From NCBI RefSeq assembly GCF_000006405.1, contig NW_003212973.1:127216-183238 (forward strand): a stretch of DNA of 56,023 nucleotides. Reading direction: 5' to 3'. Each line of letters starts with the position of its first letter. Within the stretch, counting starts at the first letter, position 1. Positions 47,583 through 56,023 of this stretch are shown here, piece by piece. The notes beneath the pieces were generated by a model. That model was not told where the DNA came from, ran no database searches, and saw only the letters and a program-made list of their open reading frames with translations. The position numbers and the translations under genes were made by a program. The DNA comes from Perkinsus marinus ATCC 50983. Its lineage: Eukaryota; Perkinsozoa; Perkinsida; Perkinsidae.

Positions 47583-49234
47583 ACTCAAGTTGTACCCTTT
47601 AGAATAGTTATCATGTATCGTGATGTGTGTTATGATGATCACATTTGATATAAGCCAGTTTCCTCTCATTGTCGATTTCTCCCGGCTCCAAAGGTGAGTT
47701 GCCATACACTTGTTCGTAGCACGCCGGCGATATACACCTTAAGGAAACTATGAATCATGGGATGGGATTTCATAATTTATTTTTCTCCGGGTGTAAACGA
47801 CTAAACAGAGCCTCACTCGTCAATGCAAGCCTCGACGAGGTCTCGTCGTCGCAGCTCTCGGCAAGCAGGCGTTCGAGAGCACTTAGTTCGCCGAGTATCC
47901 CAGTGTCGAGTTAATACTGTAGTAAGCAAGGTCATGAGTAGAAAGGCTCTGAGTAATGCCGAAGGTGAGAGCCGGCGAGTCATGCTTGAGGAGAGGTAAC
48001 AACTGTGCTACATAGGGTGACTTATCGACAACATGCAGCAGCGGATAATATTATGAACAAGCGTTTTGCCTCGTTGTGTAAAGCCAGAGCGTGATTGACG
48101 CCTTAGTGGAACACGATAACGCTGCAATCCACGTTCCTGTGCATTCATCGATCCGGTGGCGGCTGGGAAGATCTTCGTACTCCCACTATGAGCCTATGGA
48201 GAGGAACGCTGATACTGTGGGAAGTAGTCTCTCCCGCCGAAGCCTTGTGAGGTCGAAATAGTAAATAGGTTATTGACTATTCAGCGTTGGTCCAGAGAGG
48301 CTCGAGACGAGTCGAAGATAGCCTACCTCAGGGGAGCCTTACGACTGAGCATAGTAACAAGGAAGCCACGTTAGGTTGTGACGTCTTGAGAGCTCCGTTG
48401 AGAAGACTTATCTCTAGACTGCCTGCCTTCTACAATCTTGAACTCTTAGCTTTTCTTACATTTACTCAATCCTCCACGCTATATATACATGGCCTGCGAT
48501 AGCTTGTACATTATTGGCCTCTAATACGTCCAGCGAGAAACCCCCCCCACGACATGACTTGTAGATATATTCTTCGTCTTCAACGGCCGGGCGATTAGGT
48601 TTCTGCAGGATGACTTGTCGTTCGAAGATCCTTATAGAATTGCCTTTTCATTCTCACTACGTCGCCCTTGGAAAAGTCATGGAAACATATCGGCTTCTTT
48701 TATGCGTTTCCAATCTCGATCGATTACTACTCTTGAATGAGTCTCGAATTATCCCAGTTTCTGCTTGGAACACCAACCCTGTCGTCGAGTGAACCCATCT
48801 ACAGTCACCTCTTACCATCCTATTATAACCCAGAGGCTCTTCAATTCAATGCATACCCTTACTCTCATAGCCCTCATTTTCGATCGCCACTTAGCGCCTT
48901 TCTGAACACTAGTAACTTCTATTGTGACGGGCTGGCGAAATAGCAAATCTAAGATACTTTTTCGACAAAGCATGATGATAAAAACTTCAATTTCACCATA
49001 ACGCCATAGGAACTCCAATTTCGTTGTTTTAACGAAATCAATTTTCTCCGTTCCTATTCAAACAAGCATTTTCATAGTAGCACTCGACAGTGTATAAAAA
49101 TCACATGTACCCTTTGTGTTGGTGACGACACGGAGCATCAGCTTGTGTCGTCACAGTGTCCCTTTCGTCTTAATTCTTCAGCTTTATTTCCCAGTATTGT
49201 TGTAGTAGTTGTTGATAAAGACTTTTATTTCATA
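47583..49234. other. Gene-free stretch and 5' flank of the PB1 cluster
   Basis: No reading frame with good support. A C8 run lies at 48541-48548. The last few hundred bases must hold the promoter of the PB1/CPYM-repeat gene. I saw no TATA box. Confidence 0.4.
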
Positions 49235-50856
49235 ATGGTAGATAAAGAAATCGTTTTGAAGTTTCACTTCAATTCGGACATCGTTCGTGTTCGTGCAAGC
49301 ACGACTGACGTTGATTCGATTGCCAAGGTGAGAGAGTACATTGCTGACGCCTGGCCGGAGTTGCGAGGGAAGGACTTCGACATCGTCGTTGGTGATGGTC
49401 TCGGGTCTAAGGACATCCTCAATGAGGACAAGCTTGATGAGCTGTTGACGGAGGCCTCTGTCGGTGATGGTGTCTCGAAGAATATTGGCATCTTTGTGGA
49501 GGAAAGGGATGCTGAGGAGAAGGAGGATGATGCTGGAGAGGAGGACAAGGATGACGAGACTCATAAGTGCCCTTACATGGCTGCTAAGGAGTGCTGTCCA
49601 GAGATGATGAACGAGTGCCCTTACATGGCTGCTAAGGAGTGCTGTCCCAAGATGATGAACAAGTGCCCTTACATGGCTGCTAAGGAGTGCTGTCCCAAGA
49701 TGATGAACAAGTGCCCTTACATGGCTGCTAAGGAGTGCTGTCCAGAGATGATGAACAAGTGCCCTTACATGGCTGCTAAGGAGTGCTGTCCCAAGATGAT
49801 GAACAAGTGCCCTTACATGGCTGCTAAGGAGTGCTGTCCGGAGATGATGAACAAGTGCCCTTACATGGCTGCTAAGGAGTGCTGTCCCAAGATGATGAAC
49901 AAGTGCCCTTACATGGCTGCTAAGGAGTGCTGTCCAGAGATGATGAACAAGTGCCCTTACATGGCTGCTAAGGAGTGCTGCCCGGCTACGATGATGAACA
50001 AGTGCCCTTACATGGCTGCTAAGGAGTGCTGTCCCAAGATGATGAACAAGTGCCCTTACATGGCTGCTAAGGAGTGCTGTCCGGAGATGATGATGAACAA
50101 GTGCCCTTACATGGCTGCTAAGGAGTGCTGTCCGGAGATGATGAACAAGTGCCCTTACATGGCTGCTAAGGAGTGCTGTCCCAAGATGATGAACAAGTGC
50201 CCTTACATGGCTGCTAAGGAGTGCTGTCCAGAGATGATGAACAAGTGCCCTTACATGGCTGCTAAGGAGTGCTGCCCGGCTACGATGATGAACAAGTGCC
50301 CTTACATGGCTGCTAAGGAGTGCTGTCCGGAGATGATGATGAACAAGTGCCCTTACATGGCTGCTAAGGAGTGCTGTCCGGAGATGATGATGAACAAGTG
50401 CCCTTACATGGCTGCTAAGGAGATGATGATGAACAAGTGCCCTTACATGGCTGCTAAGGAGTGCTGTCCCAAGATGATGATGAACAAGTGCCCTTACATG
50501 GCTGCTAAGGAGTGCTGTCCAGAGATGATGAACAAGTGCCCTTACATGGCTGCTAAGGAGTGCTGTCCAGAGATGATGAACAAGTGCCTTACATGGCTGC
50601 TAAGGAGTGCTGCCCGGCTATGATGATGAACAAGTGCCCTTACATGGCTTGTTGTTGTTGTTGTTGTTGCTATCCTCCAATGGAGTACCACCACCATAAG
50701 GTATCATCACATCCTTGCATGATGCATAGGACCATTAGACATCCACACGAACGTTGCTGTGCCAAGAAGGACAAGCCCGAGGCTAGCGAGAAGGACGAAT
50801 CCTCTTCTACTATTGATGATGGAAAGAAGCCTACTACCGATGAAGTTGAGGCATAA
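49235..50856 (+). CDS. PB1-like domain protein with about 23 Cys/Met-rich CPYMAAKECCP repeats
   Basis: ATG at 49235 (earlier in-frame codons are non-ATG). Residues 1-90 form a PB1-like fold: IVLKFHFNSDIVRVRAST, then REYIADAWPELRGKDFDIVV and an acidic loop (GDGLGSKDILNEDKLDELL). A strongly acidic linker follows. Next come about 23 tandem 16-residue units, CPYMAAKECCP(K/E)MMNK, with variants ECCPATMMNK and MMM. The tail is MACCCCCCCYPP, a His-rich stretch (MEYHHHK, CMMHRTIRHPHERCC) and an acidic Ser-rich end. Each unit has three Cys and three or four Met, a layout suited to soft metals such as Cu(I); this is inference. The frame shifts by one base at about 50586 inside the penultimate repeat, where CAAGTGCCTTAC replaces CAAGTGCCCTTAC. 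Without the shift the protein would end in an unrelated 11-residue tail at 50623. No introns. Confidence 0.8.
49568..50660 (+). repeat. 48-bp coding tandem repeat array
   Basis: About 23 units of 48 bp (some 51 bp, one 39 bp), nearly identical at DNA level including silent sites. K and E versions alternate, and blocks such as E-K-E-AT recur, which points to recent expansion by multi-unit duplication. Confidence 0.95.
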
Positions 50857-51416
50857 GTCAATTTTTCTATCAGATTGTTTTTCTGTTCTCTCCTGCCATT
50901 TCAAACACCCAACGACTATTGTCGTTTTTACCTATAGCTTCCCCGCTGCTGCTGGTGGTGTTGCTGGTCAACATTAGTCAGTCCATCGAGGTGAGCATCT
51001 CCTTCAACTTTTCGACTTGCGTTTGGTGTGATGCAAATCTTCATCAATAAGTGATGTGACCATCTGTATTGTTGTTCGACTGTTTTCACATAGTAAAATG
51101 ATATTGTCCACAAATTGAATTCGGCGGTTTCTGTGGGCGGAAAAGGAGTCGGCGGATGTCTTCTCTAAAATGTGTTGTACTTTCCTGAGGGCTCAGTGGT
51201 GTAGAGTATATTCATTCGATGAGTATTTTCGCTTTCGTTGTCAACGACATCATCTCGATCATGCACTGAAATGGTTGTGTGATCGTTGGTGATACTGTCA
51301 CCAACTCGCTACAAGCCATTTGCATTAATCGGACCTAATTCGTATCTTCCTGTTGTCGACCTAAAATACGCCTAGTGATGTCCTCTCTGTATAGTAGCTC
51401 ATCACATTATTGAGTA

Positions 51417-52294
51417 ATGCCGGTGTTCATCAAGCTGAAGTACGGCTCGGAGGTCTTTCGTTGGCGTCTATTCTACGTCCCAGCCTTGGCCGATGTGAAG
51501 CGATGCCTCTATGAGAAGTGGCCTCAGCTGCGTGCGGAAGTGGTCAACATTTACTACGTAGATGACGATGGTGATAAATGCCATCTCACTGAAGGCTCCT
51601 TCTTCGATGCATGGGAGATCGCTAAGCATCGTGTTGAAGGAACCGATCGCACTCCAACGCTCAAGTTCTCTGTGGAACTACAGACCGCAGTCGAGGCCCC
51701 TCTGGTGTTGCCCTCTGAGCCTCAACAGGCAGCAGTGCCGTGCTTACTGGTGCCGTTGTCGCTGTTGAAGGAGCTAAAGATAGATGCCTTTCGTGATGGG
51801 TGGATGTGTTCGGACCAAGGAGGTAAGGGCATGAGTGGAAGTGTAGGGTTATTATATTTGTGGTATGAGAAATGCTGCTGAAGTTGGATGAGCTACGAAA
51901 TTGACAACAGCGAGTTGAACGTGAAATCAACAGTGAAGTTTTTTTTCCGTTATAGTTCATCACTGTACGAAAACGACAACGACTTGTAAGGCATTCCGAC
52001 TCGGATGATCTCGGCAGCATATTTTCTCGAGGGAATACTTAAAGCACAATATGGATATCGGGGAGATATATACGTCGTTTGAAGAATCTCGGTGATGATC
52101 ACCAACAAGAATTTTCCAAAATTTTCCTCTTAAATTCTGTACACTGAGTAAGTTCCTCTGAATATACGATCTCTCGTTATTTAGGTGATCACGCCATGGG
52201 AGCCTCTGTGGAATCTGAAGGTTCCTTGAATGATAACGAGAGTGTGAGCAGTGGCTGGCAGGAAGTATCCCGTCAAAATGAAGCCGCTCAGTAG
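51417..52294 (+). CDS. PB1-domain protein with C-terminal LIR-like motif (171 aa)
   Basis: Exon 1 is 51417-51822 and exon 2 is 52185-52294, joined in frame by a GT-AG intron of 362 bp. Residues 1-90 are a clear PB1 domain: basic N-terminal strand (MPVFIKLKYGSEVFRWRLFY), then KRCLYEKWPQLRAEVVNIYY and the acidic OPCA motif YVDDDGDKCHLTEGSFFDAW. So it has both type I and type II features and could form PB1 chains. The second exon gives a short acidic Ser-rich tail with SSGWQEVS, a W-x-x-V core preceded by Asn/Glu/Ser like an LC3/Atg8-interacting motif. PB1 plus such a motif is the outline of p62/NBR1 autophagy receptors, but no ZZ or UBA domain is present, so this is only a hint. Confidence 0.75.
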
Positions 52295-52399
52295 TCGGCT
52301 CTTTAGACCGTTGAGCTGAAGTCTATGGATTATGAAATTCTGCCATTGTTCGATCGGTAGTGTTTGGTCACTTTGTTAGCTTATTTAAACATTACATGA

Positions 52400-52485
52400 A
52401 TAAAGAAAACTGTGGGCTTCGAACCCACGACCTTTGGTATGTCGAAATGTCCCTGTAACTGTTACACCATTCTGTCGGTATTGGT
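52400..52485 (-). pseudogene. tRNA-like sequence between PB1 genes
   Basis: Minus strand: A-box TGGTGTAACAG and B-box GGTTCGAAGCC (52415-52425) in a perfect T-arm GTGGG-TTCGAAG-CCCAC. Acceptor stem pairs at only three or four of seven positions and the anticodon stem does not pair, so it is probably decayed or SINE-derived. It is the best preserved of the tRNA-like fragments. Confidence 0.45.
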
Positions 52486-52655
52486 CGGTTAGTTGATTCC
52501 GTCGAGCATACGAGCTGGGTTTGCTACCTCTTGCTCAAGCTCCGGTTAGCCAACCTTTCCGACGTCTCCCATCTCTTTGGTTTTGTGTTGCCATAGGAAG
52601 TCGCTGGAACCAACCTCATTCTGTCGGGGCAAGAAAAGTATCTTCTGTTTTGTCA

Positions 52656-53975
52656 ATGCCCTTTAATCACATCATTTTAAAAATCACCCACGGGAATGAA
52701 AGCGTGCGGTTTAGGCGGTCCTTCGCAAAGGGTTGCGGATCCCAAGGAGTTGCTATGATGAGCACGGTGAGATCAATGACGGAGATATGCTGGCCTTTTC
52801 TGAAAGGGAAAGAGCTCCGATTCCTGTATAAGGACGACGAGGGTGACGCGTGTGTGCTTTTGGAGGGAACGTGGCAAGATGCTGTTATTCTCGCGAGTCG
52901 GATAAACGGGGAGGAAAACGATGGGGGAGATGCCCAGAGGCCGATCCTCATCAAAATTGAAGTTATAGTTGAGGAAACGTCCACTGCGAAGGAGGACAGG
53001 GGAGTGTCCACTGAAGGTAATATTGCATTCTTAGGTGAGTTGAGAGAAATTTGGTATTAAATTTCGTGGAATCAGCATGGGGTGACCGGAAGATGTTCAT
53101 CTGCGTTAGGCTACCTCGTCGTACTAGCTTTTATTAGAGTCTTCACATATTCCTCACTCACCGTATGTAATAGTAGGAGGAATGACTTTCCTTGGAAGGC
53201 CTTTGTCGAATAAATGGGAAGTAAACAACATGAGAACATCTCGGAAGTCTTCGCACTGTGAGTATTTTGTTGCTCGCACTGTACACACATGGTAGGGTAG
53301 GAGGCTTGAGTGTCACTGTAGTTGTCTTCAATGGAGGGCATTTTCATAACGGGAGACCACGGAGACGATCGCGTATCATATACAGCATTTTCAAGAAGTT
53401 TTTTTTCGAATTTTTGATAATTTTTTCACTTCAAAATTGCTCTTTTTTCACCGACTCGTTTTAGTAATTCTGGAAATAATATTCACCAACCGCGGATACC
53501 AACTCAAGTATTTCTAACGGAGACAATCTGCCTTCAGTTGGCGCTTCTGAGTTCCCTGACAGTGTTCAAGGACGGCCGTCCAAAAAGCCTCGATACGGGG
53601 AGCAGCCCCTTTGGGCCCCTCCTACCAACCCAACGTCAACTCAAGGGCACTCGGTAACTCTCAGTGAGAAAGTGTTGGGTCAACAACCGGGTAATATATG
53701 GGAAAAATGCGTCGCTCCGCTCGAGATTCTATCGATTCGTGATCTTCAAGGCTACTTTGAAGGAATGCTGTGTTTGGTGGTACATCTTAGAGAAAATTGA
53801 AGATATTTTCCAAGACCCACGGTAAAGATACGGAATAGGCCCGAATATGGACGCTCTTTCGTGTGTCATTGAGTTTTCATCAGGTTTGAGTTTTCCACTC
53901 CCGCCCGGTCCCTCGCAGAGTGGCCCGACTAAGAGTGAAAACATATCTAGTAGGACCTATTCTGTATCTTCGTAG
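52656..53975 (+). CDS. PB1-domain protein, third of the cluster
   Basis: ATG at 52656. PB1 domain in the first 120 codons: IILKITHGNESVRFRRSF, TEICWPFLKGKELRFLYKDD and OPCA motif YKDDEGDACVLLEGTWQDAV. A donor near 53020 (GAAG/GTAATATT) ends exon 1. A second exon (about 53500-53692) encodes ISNGDNLPSVGASEFPDSVQ, a basic SKKPRYG (possible nuclear signal) and a Pro/Thr/Ser-rich stretch. The last exon (53885-53975) gives LSFPLPPGPSQSGPTKSENI and the stop. It resembles the second PB1 gene in the PB1 domain and in having a low-complexity tail, so the three genes look like an old local expansion. Between 53020 and 53500 another small exon may be missed. Confidence 0.65.
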
Positions 53976-54130
53976 CGGCAACCTAAGATTCCTCTCAGAT
54001 GTTCTCGTCACCGATGCCATGAGACAGCACATGCAGACTCCCACCAACGGCCATTCTTAGTTTCTCAATTTGACATTTTTGCAGAGTTTTGCCAAAGACG
54101 GTTTTTCATTCGCAGCGTTTGATTTCCGGA

Positions 54131-56023
54131 ATGTCGATCGTTGAGCCGATTCTCGACGAGCAAAGTCGGAAAGTAGATGTGGTGATAGTCGGTACTGGAC
54201 TCACCGAGTGCATGTTGGGAGCGGCACTCTCGGCTAAGGGGAAGAAGGTCAACTTTCTCGCTCAATTTCGTGGCGCGCGAAAAAATACCATCAGGTGCTC
54301 CAGCTGGATTCTAATAGCTACTATGGCGGATCTTCGGCGTCGTTGTCACTTCGGGACTTGCAGAGTTGGGCTGCTGAGGAACCGACCAGCAAGGTGGATA
54401 ATTTCGTGGCGCGTGACGCTGACTGTGAGGCCTTCATTAATGGGATGCTTTGATTTACCGTTGGTCATCAGATGCCGACCTAAACCGCAGCCAACAGTGG
54501 TACATGGTAGACAGGTGTTTCGAGATGATCGATGATGAAATAGTGAAAGAAGAACTACGAAAATGCTCAAGTCGATTTGCTATCGACCTCAACCCGCGGA
54601 TTCTGTAGGGCCTTAATTTCGTGGCGCGTGACAGAATCCTTTCTTGTCGTCATTTTCGCGTCGAGCGAATCTTTCTCCTCCTTTGTAGTAGCTTGCTAGT
54701 CAAAATTGGAATCGCGAAACCCTTGTATTCTCCGCTCTTCCTCTCCCCCAGAAAGTGCTCGAATTTCCGCGCGGAAACGGGAAAATAGGCTTAGCGGGAA
54801 CATCAGTAGCTTGCCCACTAGAATTCGCATCATCAATTGTGAAATGAGGAGTATCTAAGGTTGCACCTTGCAAGATACAAAATAGGTTACATTAGGCAAC
54901 TCGTCTGAACTCGGTGACATGCATATACCGTCTCTGCTCAAGTTTCACTGAACAATATATGTGGTATCCTACGGGCGAGCGAGATTTACATAGGGAGGTT
55001 CAATATACGTTACAGGTACTGTAAGAGCAAGATGGTTGACCTTCTATTGGAAAGCGGTTGTGCCGCGTACTTGGAGTTTCAAAAACTCAAAGATTCGTTG
55101 ATGATCTGGACAGGAGAGGAGCGTGGAGGAAATGCAAGTGGGAGCAAGATTGCAAGATCGCCATTACGTGTAACTGATACGCTCACTGTGCCGGTTACTC
55201 GCCAGCAGATCTTCAAACATAAGAAATTGTCGCTTCTTGAAAAACGGCAGTTGATGAAGTTCATCACCACTTCGGCGAACCTATCGCCGAATTTGGCCTT
55301 TCAAAGTGCAGCGGCAGTGGGGACTGATACATACAATAGCGTTGAGGAAAAGCAAGATTGCAAGATTTTGCAAGATCCAGTTTCTGAGCTGGATTTGACA
55401 GCGTTACCGAGCAGACTGTTGGATGGTCTCAAATACGCCGTTTGCCTTGATTTAAACGAGGACAACTGGAGGGCGAATAAGAGCGTTCGGTTGCAGAATC
55501 GATTGACTCAGTTTGTCCAGTCTTTGCAAGTCTATGATAGCGACGGGTGAGTTGAAGGTCTTCTTAGTGGCATGCTTCTCTTGTCTTCGCCGATGTGGGA
55601 AAGGAGTGGTATGATTGAGCGCACAATTGTTCCCTTTAGATGCGCCTTCCTGCTGCCCTCCTACGGCACAGGCGACATCGTCCAAGCCTTCGCCCGTCGC
55701 TGCTCCGTGGAGTCCGGTCTTTACGTGCTGAGATGCACCCCCAGCAAGGTCCGAAGTGTTGAAGGAATGGTAGAGGTCACCACCGAGGGAGGCCAAGTTA
55801 TCAGAGGTCATCATGCGGTCATCTCCCCGGACTATCTCCCCTGTGACCAGCACGCTACCCACACAATTTCGTGGCGCGCGGTCTTTTGTACCGACAAGCC
55901 GTTGCTCTCTGGTGGCCTTCCTTACCGTCTTGCTGTGATGTCTCTACCTTCGTCCACACGGGAAGCTCCTTCAGTGGTGTCGGTATTGCAGACAACACTG
56001 TCTGTTGGTGTTGACAAGAAGAG
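54131..56023 (+). CDS. REP: Rab escort protein (Rab geranylgeranyltransferase component A), partial
   Basis: Presents Rab GTPases to geranylgeranyltransferase II. Exon 1 (54131-54247) has the dinucleotide-binding start VDVVIVGTGLTECMLGAALS. Exon 2 from 54295 has VLQLDSNSYYGGSSASLSLR, as in the GDI/REP superfamily. Then RFAIDLNPRIL (to 54604), YCKSKMVDLLLESGCAAYLE (from 55016), VPVTRQQIFKHKKLSLLEKR with QLMKFITT, LLPSYGTGDIVQAFARRCSV, and RAVFCTDKPLLSGGLPYRLA. The spacing and the LLEKRQLMKF block favour REP over Rab GDI. Introns: 54248-54294 (47 bp), one near 54412-54471 whose donor is uncertain, and 54605-55015. It continues beyond the window. Four copies of the AATTTCGTGGCGCG motif lie in it. 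Confidence 0.9.
54264..54279. repeat. Copy of the AATTTCGTGGCGCG motif (REP intron 1)
   Basis: AATTTCGTGGCGCGCG in the middle of the 47-bp first intron, making up a third of it. Confidence 0.8.
54400..54415. repeat. Copy of the AATTTCGTGGCGCG motif (REP exon 2/intron 2 border)
   Basis: AATTTCGTGGCGCGTG. The frame reads NFVAR through it, and its GCGC/GTGACG end is a usable splice donor in the correct phase for the next exon (ADLNRSQQWYM). Another donor, TGTGAG, lies 20 bases later. Confidence 0.75.
54615..54630. repeat. Copy of the AATTTCGTGGCGCG motif (REP intron 3)
   Basis: AATTTCGTGGCGCGTG starting 10 bases inside the third intron. It extends to GTGACAG, matching the exon 2 copy beyond the core. 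Confidence 0.75.
55865..55880. repeat. Copy of the AATTTCGTGGCGCG motif (REP coding exon)
   Basis: AATTTCGTGGCGCGCG inside coding sequence, read as T-ISWRAV, just where other Rab escort proteins have ISRAV. So the motif is translated here, with one extra residue. Confidence 0.75.

Noticed and set aside
49184-49564. Minus-strand frames over the start of the PB1/CPYM gene
   Set aside because: Antisense shadows; the plus strand has the PB1 pattern and a clear ATG.
49568-50660. CRISPR-like array
   Set aside because: The 48-bp units are contiguous, coding and in frame, with no unique spacers.

Overview
The window looks like nuclear DNA of an intron-rich alveolate protist, most likely a Perkinsus-type perkinsozoan. 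This is inferred from gene content and not proven. Genes are cut into small exons by GT-AG introns, many only 40-60 bp long. The window carries an alveolate-style triple CCCH zinc-finger protein, a cilium-associated FAM184-like coiled-coil protein, a secreted protein with a duplicated SYCKYW cysteine module, and several small secreted proteins of unknown family. A 100-base N run at 15271-15370 is an assembly gap.

Layout. 1-4637 (-): FAM184-like coiled-coil gene, running off the left edge, with a 42-bp minisatellite in one intron. 5459-6940 (+): secreted cysteine-rich protein. 9457-13009 and 14016-19086 (-): two tandem histidyl-tRNA synthetase genes. 19224-24281 (-): transcription elongation factor SPT5. 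24881-25459 (+): small two-exon gene diverging from SPT5. 26157-26229 (+): tRNA-Lys(CUU). 26449-27933 (+): multi-exon secreted protein. 29499-32408 (-): triple CCCH zinc-finger protein with a Q/A-rich tail. 31880-36172 and 40024-41962 are two copies of one segmental duplication. It contains the 5' part of the CCCH gene, its palindrome-rich upstream region and retroelement remains. 37622-38065 (+): small secreted protein. 39438-40023 (+): gene cut off by the duplication. 42096-42452 (-): Mutator-like transposase remnant. 44304-45260 (-): ankyrin-repeat gene. 45990-47582 (-): probable unknown gene. 49235-53975 (+): three PB1-domain genes in a row, the first with about 23 copies of a Cys/Met-rich 16-residue repeat. 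54131-end (+): Rab escort protein, running off the right edge.

Housekeeping functions (translation, Pol II elongation, Rab prenylation) alternate with lineage-specific secreted and PB1 proteins. No operon-like logic is visible. The most unusual signals are the PB1/CPYM-repeat protein in its PB1 cluster, a recurring 16-mer AATTTCGTGGCGCG(C/T)G concentrated in the Rab escort gene, a roughly 170-bp repeat that fills host introns, stray tRNA-like T-arm/B-box fragments, and candidate 21-24 bp introns. Exon limits were read by eye from splice signals and protein similarity, so gene coordinates span introns and single junctions may be wrong.
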